From Gammaproteobacteria bacterium (lineage in GTDB: Bacteria > Pseudomonadota > Gammaproteobacteria > Pseudomonadales > IMCC2047), in NCBI GenBank assembly GCA_021773395.1, contig JAJFKB010000010.1, forward strand, positions 211,343 to 275,342: a stretch of 64,000 nt of DNA, given 5' to 3'. Made by a program: the position numbers and the translations under genes. The notes beneath the pieces were generated by a model, which made no database searches, was not told the DNA's origin, and worked only from the letters and a program-made list of their open reading frames with translations. Every line of letters begins with the position of its first letter. The stretch's first letter is position 1. Below, in pieces: positions 46,119 through 54,625 of this stretch.

Positions 46119-46744
46119 TATCCAGGCTGCTCCAGCTTTGAGTAATCCGACTCCTTCACCGCCCTGAGTTTCTCATGTTCGATAATCGTGGTTTCCAATT
46201 CACCTATCTGCTTCTGGTAACCTTTAATCTTTTGCAAAAGCGCTGAGCGCCGCCTTTTCTGTGTATCACTATCGATCAGCTCCGCCTCTTTCTCGCGCAC
46301 TTTTTTCTCTAATTTAGATATCCGTGAGTTGCTGCTGTTGATTTTTGCACGATGCTCATTAATCTCTTTTTTAATCTGATAGTGCTTTTCCCCCAGTTTA
46401 TATCCTGCTACAAAAGCATCACGCAAATCATTGGGACAAAAACCTGTGTAAGTCGCTCCCCGCTTTCCCCGCGCGAACCCCTCAGCAGGCGTACAGTATT
46501 CGCGAACCCCCTCCGCATAGCCTGTCTTGTATGCTGAATGGTCAGGTGCCACCCCATGATCGGCACAAGCACTGCGATGCTCGCCAATGCGGGATGATGA
46601 ACGGCCCTTGGCACCATCCTCAAAACCAATCGCACGCCAATCAGCCATCTGACATTCCGACTCACTCATCGAAGCACAACCGCTGATCAGAACAATCAAC
46701 CCCAACACAAATACTCCCTTGATCCCCGCTGCTTTCATATCCAT
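46115..46744 (-). CDS. DUF2799-family lipoprotein
   Basis: Envelope lipoprotein of 209 residues. The signal ends in the lipobox LISGC. The DUF2799 pattern follows: CQMADWRAIGFEDGAKGRSSSRIGEHRSACADHGVAPDHSAYKTGYAEGVREYCTPAEGFARGKRGATYTGFCPN. The C-terminal 80 residues form a coiled coil (INEHRAKINSSNSRISKLEKKVREKEAEL). The ATG at 46744 has AGGA just upstream. The stop codon lies within the inverted repeat of the adjoining MITE, so the native C-terminus may have been altered by the insertion. Function unknown. Confidence 0.85.
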   Translation of the reverse strand: MDMKAAGIKGVFVLGLIVLISGCASMSESECQMADWRAIGFEDGAKGRSSSRIGEHRSACADHGVAPDHSAYKTGYAEGVREYCTPAEGFARGKRGATYTGFCPNDLRDAFVAGYKLGEKHYQIKKEINEHRAKINSSNSRISKLEKKVREKEAELIDSDTQKRRRSALLQKIKGYQKQIGELETTIIEHEKLRAVKESDYSKLEQPGY

Positions 46745-46831
46745 TTTTCCTAATTCATTCAAACGATCATTTTGTATGCCAACTATCATAGGGTTTAAGC
46801 GAAAAAATGAAAGTGGTACTTGCTCCTCTCT

Positions 46832-46887
46832 AATTTTGGACACCCACAAATTGCACCCCCTCTCTAATTCTGGACACCCATGAATTG
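46832..46887. repeat. Two direct copies of the RAYT-associated 22-bp repeat
   Basis: Units at 46832-46853 and 46866-46887 (period 34) share the core TGGACACCCA with AATT at both edges, and differ at three positions. The same unit bounds the RAYT element (49817 and, inverted, 51088). They lie in the 280-bp gap upstream of the P-type ATPase. Confidence 0.75.
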
Positions 46888-47024
46888 TCACGCTCTATTA
46901 TTAACCAATCCAGTTGCCGCTATCTCTTGTGGATGTTATCTTCGCAAGGCCTTCACAAAACGGTACCCTTTTATCCCTAAACTACGCAGATTAGCTAACA
47001 ACCTGGTTGGAACCTAACCGCATA

Positions 47025-49742
47025 ATGGATGCATCAGCCCAAATCAATATCACCTGCCCCGACAACCCACAACTTCTCCCGACTGCTGAACTCATGGTCG
47101 AGCTGGCCTCTTCTCCAACTGGCCTTACAGGCGAAGACGCAAGGCAGCGTCTCGTTAAATTTGGTCGCAATGTCCTTAAGGTTAAGCAGGAATCTTCTGC
47201 TTTCATCAAATTCCTCAAACAGTTTAAAAATTTCTTTGCGATTTTGCTGATCTTTGGTGGCTGTCTCGCGATGCTGGCGGATCATCTTGATCCAGGACAG
47301 GGGAACCTCTATATCGCCATCGCGCTCTTTGTGGTGGTTGTACTCAACTCACTGTTTACCTTCATTCAGGAATATCAAAGTGAGCGCATTATGGAAAGCT
47401 TCCAGAAAATGCTACCCACAAAGGTGAAGGTTTATCGAGATAGTGAGGTTGTCGAAATGGATGCATCTGAACTTGTGCCCGGCGACATCATCGTATTGCT
47501 TGAGGGCGATCGCATCCCGGCCGATGGCCGGCTACTCCATACGAACCAGTTCAAAGTCGATCAGAGTAGCCTGACCGGAGAAAGTGAACCCGTACAGTTG
47601 GATATGCAGGATCAACATAAAAATATCCTGGAGAGCCGCAACATGGTGTTTTCCGGTTCTCTAGCGCAAAGCGGAGAGGCACAAGTGCTGGTCTGTCGCA
47701 CCGCGATGGATACACAAATTGGTAGCATCGTTAAACTCACCAAAGAAGTGGATAACGTAGAAACACCAATTCGCAAGGAGCTCAAGCATTTCATAAAAAT
47801 CATAAGCAGCATTGCCATCGTGCTGGGTACCGCCTTTTTTCTGGTCAGCCTGTTGATTGGTAAAGGTGCCATCGCTAGCCTGATTTTTGCCATTGGTATT
47901 ATTGTTGCTAATGTTCCTGAAGGCTTGCTACCGACCGTTACTCTGGCGCTAACCATGGCCAGTAAGCGTATGGCGCGCAAAAATGCTCTGATCAAGAATC
48001 TGGAAAGTGTTGAAACGCTGGGTAGCACGACGGTTATTTGTACAGACAAAACAGGAACCCTTACTCAAAACAGAATCAGCGTCAACAGCATTAACACATC
48101 GGATAAAACGTTCCGCTTCGGCCAGGGTGAGGCCTATTCTGGGAATGAACTAAAGTACTTAAGCCGGGTGATGCGCCTTTGCAATAACGCGCAATTAACT
48201 GATTCGGGTTATCTCGGCGATTCTACAGAGGCAGCGCTGCTGATATGCGCGCGAGATATTGGCGAGCAGGAAGATATCAGTCTGTTTCGCCAAATCTCTG
48301 AAAAACCCTTCACCTCTGCCAGCAAACATATGGTCAGCCTGCACCAACTATCCACTGAACCGGAGTACGAGGCTTATTTAAAGGGGGCGCCAGAGATTGT
48401 TCTCGGGATGTGCAACTGGGTGTGGCACCATAATGAAAAACAGCCATTAACTGAAGCACTTCGAGCATCCATTACCGAAAGCTTCATCGCAATGGCCAGT
48501 CGTGGCGAACGCTGTCTGGGACTAGCCATGCGACCCAGCGAGAATCAGACACTACCCGAAGCAGACTTTATCTTTCTTGGTATAGCCGGCATGCTAGACC
48601 CACCACGCCCGGAAGTACCGGACGCTCTGAAAAAATGCCACGGTGCGGGCATCAGGGTTTTTATGCTGACCGGAGACCATGGTGTCACGGCCAAAACCAT
48701 TGCTGAGAATATCGGTCTTTTTACCGGACAGGGTCAAGTCATACAAGGCGACGAACTGAGCAGCATGAATGCGGCCCAACTTAGCGAAATTCTCGATCAG
48801 AAAGAACTTGTATTTGCCCGTATTTCACCCATGCAAAAACTTCAGATCGTTAAGGCATTGCAGGCCAAAGGCGAGGTAGTAACCGTCACAGGAGATGGCG
48901 TTAACGATTCTCCTGCGCTGAAAAATGCCGATATGGGTGTCGCCATGGGTATCATGGGAACCGACGTCGCCAAAGAGGCCAGCGATATGGTGCTGATGGA
49001 CGATAATTTTGCCACCATCGTTGCAGCGGTTGAAGAAGGGCGCACCATTTTTGAAAATATTAAGAAATTTATTGCCTACATACTCACCAGTAATATTCCC
49101 GAGATACTCCCCTTCATCGCCTTTGTCCTACTGGGCATACCGCTGCCTTTAACAGTTGTTTTAATACTAGCCATTGATCTGGGCACGGATATTCTTCCCG
49201 CACTAGGGTTGGGTGCTGAGAAACCGGAAACGGATGTGATGCGAAAACCACCAAGAAAACGCAGTGAGCGCCTGCTAACCCGTAACCTGCTGGCCATGAG
49301 CTATGGCATTGTCGGTATGGTGCAGGCCGCAGCGGGATTTTTTGCTTACTTTGTGGTGCTCTATTCCAACGGCTGGCAATGGGGGCAGGACCTGGCATCC
49401 ACTGATCCGGTGTATAGAACAGCAATTACTGCGTTCTTTGCTTCCATTATTATCTGCCAGATAGCCGATGTAATCATTTGTCGCACGCGCAGACAAAGCT
49501 TATTTACTGTTGGCTTGTTCAGCAACAAACTGGTGCTGGTAGGCATCGCTTCAGAGCTGATCCTGCTCGGACTAATCAGTTATGTGCCCGCTCTGAATAC
49601 GTTTTTTGGCACTGCTCCCCTGGAAGCGTGGCACTTTTTGCTCAGTGTGCCCTTTGCAATCGCAATTTTGGTGGGCGACGAAATCCGCCGCCTGTTTGTC
49701 AGAAGAGAAAACGCATTTGTGCTGAAATGGTTAACCTGGTAA
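47025..49742 (+). CDS. P-type cation ATPase of the Na+/K+-ATPase (P2C-like) kind
   Basis: Membrane cation pump of 905 residues. Phosphorylation site CTDKTGTLTQN with Asp341; also TGES, MLTGDHG and VTGDGVNDSPALK. M4 reads ANVPEGLLPTVTLALTMASKRMARKNALIKNLE, which matches animal Na+/K+-ATPase (VANVPEGLL...) and not the IPEGLP of Ca2+ pumps. M5-M6, ILTSNIPEILPFIAF...IPLPLTVVLILAIDLGTDILPALGL, keeps the Ser, Asn, Glu and two Asp used for Na+/K+ binding. M8 has IADVIICRTRRQS with the third-site Asp. The end, VGDEIRRLFVRR, is also alike. No beta subunit is nearby. The ATG at 47025 is preferred to TTG at 47007. Likely exports Na+ (inference). Confidence 0.92.
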   Translation: MDASAQINITCPDNPQLLPTAELMVELASSPTGLTGEDARQRLVKFGRNVLKVKQESSAFIKFLKQFKNFFAILLIFGGCLAMLADHLDPGQGNLYIAIALFVVVVLNSLFTFIQEYQSERIMESFQKMLPTKVKVYRDSEVVEMDASELVPGDIIVLLEGDRIPADGRLLHTNQFKVDQSSLTGESEPVQLDMQDQHKNILESRNMVFSGSLAQSGEAQVLVCRTAMDTQIGSIVKLTKEVDNVETPIRKELKHFIKIISSIAIVLGTAFFLVSLLIGKGAIASLIFAIGIIVANVPEGLLPTVTLALTMASKRMARKNALIKNLESVETLGSTTVICTDKTGTLTQNRISVNSINTSDKTFRFGQGEAYSGNELKYLSRVMRLCNNAQLTDSGYLGDSTEAALLICARDIGEQEDISLFRQISEKPFTSASKHMVSLHQLSTEPEYEAYLKGAPEIVLGMCNWVWHHNEKQPLTEALRASITESFIAMASRGERCLGLAMRPSENQTLPEADFIFLGIAGMLDPPRPEVPDALKKCHGAGIRVFMLTGDHGVTAKTIAENIGLFTGQGQVIQGDELSSMNAAQLSEILDQKELVFARISPMQKLQIVKALQAKGEVVTVTGDGVNDSPALKNADMGVAMGIMGTDVAKEASDMVLMDDNFATIVAAVEEGRTIFENIKKFIAYILTSNIPEILPFIAFVLLGIPLPLTVVLILAIDLGTDILPALGLGAEKPETDVMRKPPRKRSERLLTRNLLAMSYGIVGMVQAAAGFFAYFVVLYSNGWQWGQDLASTDPVYRTAITAFFASIIICQIADVIICRTRRQSLFTVGLFSNKLVLVGIASELILLGLISYVPALNTFFGTAPLEAWHFLLSVPFAIAILVGDEIRRLFVRRENAFVLKWLTW

Positions 49743-49781
49743 TGATAAAAACCGCTACAGCAGCCTGATAAAGATGCCGCA

Positions 49782-49820
49782 CACTTCCAATACAACACTT
49801 CCAATACAACACTTCCAATA
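49782..49820. repeat. 14-bp tandem repeat (2.8 copies)
   Basis: CACTTCCAATACAA is repeated at 49782, 49796 and partly 49810, running directly into the left inverted repeat of the RAYT element. A similar 12-bp slippage repeat (AATATTTCTCTT) is at the right end. Confidence 0.75.
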
Positions 49821-51109
49821 TTGGACACCCACAAATTGCATTGACCCTGTCATAATCTACCCATAGAATGGGTATTCAATATTCGTTGCAAAGGATTGCA
49901 TCATGCCCAGACCCAGAAAGTCTCTGATCTCTTTTGATACCACCCCTTACTATCACTGTGTTTCCCGTTGTGTACGGCGTGCTTTTTTGTGTGGCGAAGA
50001 CACGTTCTCCGGCGCAAGTTACGAGCACCGTCGCGGCTGGATTCAGGAGCGTTTGCTGGAATTGGCTGAGATCTTTGCTATCGATATCGCTGCCTATGCG
50101 ATCATGAGCAATCATTACCATCTGGTTCTGCATATTGATCAGCAGGAGGCTGACGCCTGGTCCGATCAGCAGGTGGTTGAGCGCTGGCACCGTTTGTTTC
50201 GTGGCACTGCTCTATCGCAGCGCTTTATCGTGGGCCAGCCTTTAGGTCAGGCGGAATCGGCCACATTGCAATCCCAAATTCCGGAGTGGCGGGAGCGGCT
50301 GACCTCTATTAGCTGGCTAATGCGCTGCCTGAATGAGCCGATTGCCCGGCGAGCCAATCGGGAGGATAACGCAACCGGTCGGTTTTGGGAGGGACGTTTT
50401 AAAAGTCAGGCATTATTGGATGAGGCAGCGTTAGCTACCTGTATGGCCTATGTCGATCTGAATCCTGTCCGGGCAGGCATGGCAGAGACACTAGAAACAT
50501 CCACACATACTTCGATACAACAGCGAATAGTGCAAACAAAAGAAGCTCAACGCTCTAACGGTCTGAACATACAGCCCGGCAATTTACTCCCATTCGCCGG
50601 AAATCCCCGGGGCAATATGCCCAAGGGCTTGCCCTTTCTGCTAACCGATTATCTGGCGTTGGTGGACTGGACTGGCCGACAATTGCGTGAGGATAAGCGC
50701 GGTGCGATAGCGGGCACATTGCCCACTATTCTGGACCACCTGCAAATCGACCAGAAGCATTGGTGCTATCTGGCCAAACATTTCGAGAGTCCGTTCAGGC
50801 AGTTGGTGGGGCAAGCCCATCAGGTCCGACAAGCCTGTGAAAAACTCGGACAACACTGGGCACAGGGTGTTCGGCAGTGTGAACGGTTGTTTTCCAGCAG
50901 GTAGCATTCACACCTCTACGACTTGTACCAACCTGTCACCCAACGGACTTGACCAAGCCCGGGGCTTTCTATGCCCTGAAACCAGGGCTTTATATCAATC
51001 AAGATCCTCTTTCGACCAAAACACGCTATTACCCGCGCTTAACAGCGCCTTGTAACCAAACTTATCGCACCCTTGGTTTTAATCTTCCAATTTGTGGGTG
51101 TCTAATATT
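49817..51109 (+). mobile_element. RAYT-bearing element bounded by 22-bp inverted repeats
   Basis: The left repeat (49817-49838, core TTGGACACCCACAAATTG) and the right repeat (51088-51109, core CAATTTGTGGGTGTCTAA) are inverted copies with 21 of 22 bases matching. Between them is one intact Y1 transposase gene. The right 180 bp (50905-51087) has no gene. Copies of the same unit occur at 46832 and 46866, the usual pairing of RAYT genes with scattered REP-like sequences. Confidence 0.75.
49903..50904 (+). CDS. REP-associated tyrosine transposase (RAYT, Y1_Tnp)
   Basis: HUH single-strand endonuclease of 333 residues. The N-terminal Y1_Tnp domain: FDTTPYYHCVSRCVRRAFLCGED, then the HUH motif in IMSNHYHLVLHID. 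The catalytic-helix region is ATCMAYVDLNPVRAGMAE, with the conserved Tyr. The long C-terminal half is typical of the larger RAYT group. AAGGATTG precedes the ATG. RAYTs cut and move REP-type palindromes; cognate repeats are on both sides of this gene and upstream of the P-type ATPase. Confidence 0.93.
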   Translation: MPRPRKSLISFDTTPYYHCVSRCVRRAFLCGEDTFSGASYEHRRGWIQERLLELAEIFAIDIAAYAIMSNHYHLVLHIDQQEADAWSDQQVVERWHRLFRGTALSQRFIVGQPLGQAESATLQSQIPEWRERLTSISWLMRCLNEPIARRANREDNATGRFWEGRFKSQALLDEAALATCMAYVDLNPVRAGMAETLETSTHTSIQQRIVQTKEAQRSNGLNIQPGNLLPFAGNPRGNMPKGLPFLLTDYLALVDWTGRQLREDKRGAIAGTLPTILDHLQIDQKHWCYLAKHFESPFRQLVGQAHQVRQACEKLGQHWAQGVRQCERLFSSR

Positions 51110-51304
51110 TCTCTTAATATTTCTCTTAGTATTTCAATAATAAGCCTGAGCACGCGATGCGGAGGTCCCGCCGAAGACATCATTGAGTTGTTAAATACGT
51201 TGCCTTATTCACTCAGTGCTATACCCTGAAGGAACATCCTCATTTTGTCATTTATCTTTGATAGCTGGCTCAGTGCCTCAGTGCCCCAATCTTAAGGCGG
51301 TCAA

Positions 51305-51955
51305 ATGACAGATCTACGCTTATGCTACCAAACCGTGGAGTTTGGCGAGATGGATATTCATCTGTGTACTCTGCGTAATAAGCAAGAATTCCATGACCCT
51401 GCAGGCATTGCTGAAAAACTCGGTATCTGCTCAGCATCATGGCCTATTTTTGGGGTAATTTGGCCATCAAGTTTAGTTCTAGCTCACTTCATTTTTGACT
51501 ACCAAACCAGCTCAAAACGAATATTGGAAATCGGATGTGGAATGGCACTATCCAGCTTGCTGCTAAACAAGCAATGCGCTGATATTACTGCAACTGATTA
51601 TCATCCAGAGGTGCAAAAATTTTTGCAACGCAATGCATTACTTAATGAAGATAAGGCTATTGCCTTTGAGCAAGTAAATTGGGCTGCCAAAAGTGACAGG
51701 CTCGGACTTTTTGACCTGATTATTGGCAGCGACCTATTGTATGAGGACAATCATATTGAATTACTCGCCAGTTTCATTGAAGTGCATTCAAAGCCAAACT
51801 GTGAAGTTATTATTGTTGACCCAGGGCGCGGAAGAAAAAACAAGCTAAGCTCTCGAATGATGGAGTTCGGTTTTACTTCTTCTCACCAAAAACCAATCCA
51901 TACAGACTATCTCGACCAAGAGTTCAAAGGGCATATTCTTAAGTTTGAGCGTTGA
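51305..51955 (+). CDS. METTL-like class I methyltransferase
   Basis: SAM-dependent enzyme of 216 residues. Motif I is RILEIGCGMALSSLLLNKQCADITATDYHPEVQKFL. FDLIIGSDLLYEDNHIELL matches the protein-lysine methyltransferase family 16/21-like group (D..I.SD..Y). An upstream tryptophan motif, FGVIWPSSLVLAHF, is also typical (VWP). It is probably a protein lysine methyltransferase. The 350 bp upstream holds the right end of the RAYT element and no gene. Confidence 0.85.
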   Translation: MTDLRLCYQTVEFGEMDIHLCTLRNKQEFHDPAGIAEKLGICSASWPIFGVIWPSSLVLAHFIFDYQTSSKRILEIGCGMALSSLLLNKQCADITATDYHPEVQKFLQRNALLNEDKAIAFEQVNWAAKSDRLGLFDLIIGSDLLYEDNHIELLASFIEVHSKPNCEVIIVDPGRGRKNKLSSRMMEFGFTSSHQKPIHTDYLDQEFKGHILKFER

Positions 51956-52037
51956 ACCTTAGTATTTAGACACTGATGGCAAAAGCAGAATTTCTGACAT
52001 CCACGTACTTTGCCCTGCCAGGCATTTTGTCTCAAAG

Positions 52038-52514
52038 TTAATTCAATATAAGATCTTTATCAATTGGCATGAATTCACTTGCAGCTTTAATTAGTGATGT
52101 CGATGTCAATTCAGAAACACCATAAACCTCAACTCTTTTACCTCTCTCAATCCGAAGCTTATTTACGAGAAGATCAAAATCACCGTCCCCTGACACAAGA
52201 ACCACAACATCAGCACTGTCAGCATATTCCATAGCATCGATGGTGATACCAACATCCCAGTCACCTTTTGCGGAACCATCCGAACGTTGTATAAAGGGCT
52301 TCAGTTTCACCTCAAATCCAATTGCTCTTAATATATTTTGAAACTCATGCTGCTTTTGATCGCCTCTCTCTATTGCGTAGGCAACAGCCTTAATTACCTC
52401 TCTGCCAGCGGTGGCCTTCAACCAAAACTTGTTGTAGTCGAAGTTCCGTCCAAAGATTTGTCTCGCTGTGTAATAAACGTTTTGCACATCCACAAAAAGC
52501 ACAACTTTCTTCAT
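52038..52514 (-). CDS. LabA-like NYN-domain nuclease
   Basis: Single-domain NYN protein of 158 residues: KKVVLFVDVQNVYYTARQIFG, then KGDWDVGITIDAMEYADSADVVVLVSGDGDFDLLVNKLRIERGKRVEVYGV, with the four acidic positions of the PIN-like site. It belongs to the LabA/DUF88 group, predicted ribonucleases. The ATG at 52514 is chosen; open codons upstream reach 52565 but start at TTG. It lies 51 bp after a Rho-like ATPase gene on the same strand, so the two are probably one transcript. Confidence 0.88.
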   Translation of the reverse strand: MKKVVLFVDVQNVYYTARQIFGRNFDYNKFWLKATAGREVIKAVAYAIERGDQKQHEFQNILRAIGFEVKLKPFIQRSDGSAKGDWDVGITIDAMEYADSADVVVLVSGDGDFDLLVNKLRIERGKRVEVYGVSELTSTSLIKAASEFMPIDKDLILN

Positions 52515-52565
52515 TGAGAGATTTCCATAATATTTTTCCTGGCGCCTCAATACTAAAAAAGGCAA

Positions 52566-53516
52566 CTAACGGTTCAACAGCTCTGCATTCGTTGGGTATT
52601 TCTCAAGTAACTCAATAAGTTTCCTGGCACCCTCTACTGGATTAAGATTGGTCAGTGCCCTCCGCAAAGCTCTTACATTTTCGATATCTTTCAAATTTAG
52701 AAGAAGCTCCTCACGGCGCGTACTACTTTTAGCGATATCCAGCGCAGGAAAAATCCGCTGATCCGCAACCTCCCTTGATAAAACGAGTTCCATATTACCT
52801 GTGCCCTTGAACTCCTCAAATATCACCTGATCCATCCGGCTTCCGGTATCAACGAGTATGGTCGCTATAATGGTAAGCGACCCACCATTCTCAATCTTTC
52901 TAGCTGCGCCAAACAGTTTTCGTGGTATTTCCATGGCTCTAGCGTCAACTCCGCCCGACATGGTACGACCGCTGCTCTTTCGCTCAGCATTATGCACTCG
53001 TGATAGCCGCGTAAGAGAATCAATGACAATCATTACATCGTGGCCTTCACCAGCTTGCCGGCAAGCGGTATCAAAAAGGTCATTGGCCACACGGACGTGA
53101 CGGTCATAGCTTTCATCCGAGGAAGAGGCGTGTACTTGTGCCGGCACGTTGCGCTTAAAATCAGTCACTTCTTCCGGTCGCTCATCAATAAGTAACGCAT
53201 AAAGCTTTATCTCGGGATAAGCCTCCCCCACCGCCTGGCATAGATGTTTTAAAATGGTCGTTTTCCCGGAGCCTGGTGGAGCAACAATCAAACCGCGTTG
53301 TCCCATTCCTATTGGCGTAAGCAAATCCATCGCTCGCGTGGTGAATTGCTGAGAACCTAATTCCAGGCTAAGACACTGAGAGGGATTGATGGCTACGCCA
53401 TTTAAAAAACTCTTTTGTGGGTCATCATGAGATGCCTCTTTGGCCCCCTCATCTGCTGAAACTGGCTGGGAGTCTTTATTTCTTTTTACCTTCAAACGTA
53501 ATGTTTTTCTCGTCAT
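52566..53516 (-). CDS. Rho-like ATPase lacking the N-terminal RNA-binding domain
   Basis: Paralogue of transcription terminator Rho, 316 residues against about 419. From residue 61 on it follows Rho closely: RAMDLLTPIGMGQRGLIVAPPGSGKTT (Walker A, with GSGKTT where Rho has KAGKTM), LLIDERPEEVTDFKR, IVIDSLTRLSRVHN (Walker B), GRTMSGGVDARAM (Q-loop), GTGNMEL and the Arg-finger region STRREELL. The first 60 residues are basic/acidic low-complexity, with no cold-shock/OB domain. Hexamer ATPase and central-channel RNA contacts are kept; primary RNA binding is lost. A NYN nuclease follows. It is not the housekeeping Rho. Confidence 0.88.
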   Translation of the reverse strand: MTRKTLRLKVKRNKDSQPVSADEGAKEASHDDPQKSFLNGVAINPSQCLSLELGSQQFTTRAMDLLTPIGMGQRGLIVAPPGSGKTTILKHLCQAVGEAYPEIKLYALLIDERPEEVTDFKRNVPAQVHASSSDESYDRHVRVANDLFDTACRQAGEGHDVMIVIDSLTRLSRVHNAERKSSGRTMSGGVDARAMEIPRKLFGAARKIENGGSLTIIATILVDTGSRMDQVIFEEFKGTGNMELVLSREVADQRIFPALDIAKSSTRREELLLNLKDIENVRALRRALTNLNPVEGARKLIELLEKYPTNAELLNR

Positions 53517-53585
53517 GATATCGGTTTATAGCTCTAGAGAATTAAGCGTTTTTAGACGTATTTACAGTAGTCTAACGCAGTTAAT

Positions 53586-53608
53586 GCCCGGCTCTTTTGC
53601 CGGGTTTT
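53586..53608 (+). terminator. Hairpin with T-run pointing rightward
   Basis: CCCGGC-TCTTTT-GCCGGG followed by TTTTG. Its orientation is opposite to the flanking minus-strand genes, so it would stop antisense transcription into, not out of, the Rho-like gene. No plus-strand gene ends here. Confidence 0.5.
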
Positions 53609-53634
53609 GTGTAGCCTGTTCTTTGGCCGAAACA

Positions 53635-53664
53635 AAAGCCGGTCAAAAGGGGCGGCTTTTGATG
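53635..53664 (-). terminator. Terminator after the pseudouridine synthase gene
   Basis: On the minus strand, AAAAGCCG...CGGCTTTT forms an 8-bp stem followed by TGTTT, 30 bp past the stop of the gene at 53694. It separates that gene from the Rho-like gene. Confidence 0.55.
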
Positions 53665-53693
53665 TGTTTTCATTTATGGAGTAATTTTATAAT

Positions 53694-54413
53694 TCATAAA
53701 GCGTAAGGGTTCTCACTTGTCACCAACTCCTTTGTTGTAAGCAACCTGCTACGCCCCACCTCAAGTCCCTCTAGGGAAATATGTCCCACAGAAACTCGAT
53801 GAAGTGCCAACACTTCATTTTGAAAAAAACCAAACATTCGTTTAACTTGATGATACTTGCCTTCAATCAGTGAGAGCTTGGCGGTGTACTCGGAGAGTAT
53901 CTCTAAGCATGCCGGCTGAGTTGTAATGTTTTCATAACCAAAATAGATACCCTCTCGAAACGCCGCAATATACTCATCACTCAATGGCTTAGACAAGGTA
54001 ACCTCATACGTCTTTGCGAGCTTTGTCTCGGGTAAACTTATCCTGCGCGACCAGGCCCCATCGTTGGTCAATAACACCAGTCCCGTTGTATTAAAATCCA
54101 GGCGTCCAACAATGTGCAGTTCGTTCTTTTGGGGGTGCTGAATAAGGTCCAACACGGTAGAGTGTTTAAGGTCTTTAGTCGCGCTAACAACTCCCTGGGG
54201 TTTATTCAGCATGATATAAACGGGATTCTTATCTTTTAAGCAGTTGCCATCCAATACGACATGAGTGAATTCCGTCACTTTTTGTTGAATTGAATGCGCC
54301 ACATGTCCATCCAAAAGAATCCGTTTTTGGGCAATTAGAAGACGCGTATCTGAAAGCGAAAAAACACTATTCTGGCTAATAAAACGATCAAGTCGGTTGG
54401 TCTTGGATTTCAT
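53694..54413 (-). CDS. RsuA/RluE-family pseudouridine synthase
   Basis: rRNA modification enzyme of 239 residues. It has an N-terminal S4-like RNA-binding region (RLDRFISQNSVFSLSDTRLLIAQKRILLDG) and the catalytic domain NKPQGVVSATKDLKHSTVLDL, HIVGRLDFNTTGLVLLTNDG with the catalytic Asp in GRLDxxTxGL, and GKYHQVKRMFGFFQNEVLALHRVSVGHISL. The ATG at 54413 is chosen; the frame is open to a GTG at 54449. A TATAAT box lies only 7 bases before the ATG on the minus strand, so the message may be nearly leaderless. It is the last non-cassette gene before the array. Confidence 0.88.
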   Translation of the reverse strand: MKSKTNRLDRFISQNSVFSLSDTRLLIAQKRILLDGHVAHSIQQKVTEFTHVVLDGNCLKDKNPVYIMLNKPQGVVSATKDLKHSTVLDLIQHPQKNELHIVGRLDFNTTGLVLLTNDGAWSRRISLPETKLAKTYEVTLSKPLSDEYIAAFREGIYFGYENITTQPACLEILSEYTAKLSLIEGKYHQVKRMFGFFQNEVLALHRVSVGHISLEGLEVGRSRLLTTKELVTSENPYAL

Positions 54414-54625
54414 GAAATCATTATAATCACTGTATGACACTGGATTCACGCACTACCGCGTATCTATTGTCCGATTTTAAATGCTGAAATTTAAGACCTC
54501 ACCAGCCTTCCTGAAACATAACGCCTGGTTAAACTTCAAAGCGGAAAAGCGGCCGCAGCTATTTTTCATATAATTATCCGATGTGTTGTCTTTTAAAATA
54601 AATGCGTCCCCTTTTTCCGGTTAAT

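Noticed and set aside
49782-49838. CRISPR-like short repeats
   Set aside because: Units are contiguous 14-bp tandems without spacers and no cas genes are present; they are slippage repeats at the RAYT border.
54516-54600. attC left of the DUF6632 gene
   Set aside because: ACATAACGCC looks like one end, but no complementary GTTATGT box is found before the next gene.
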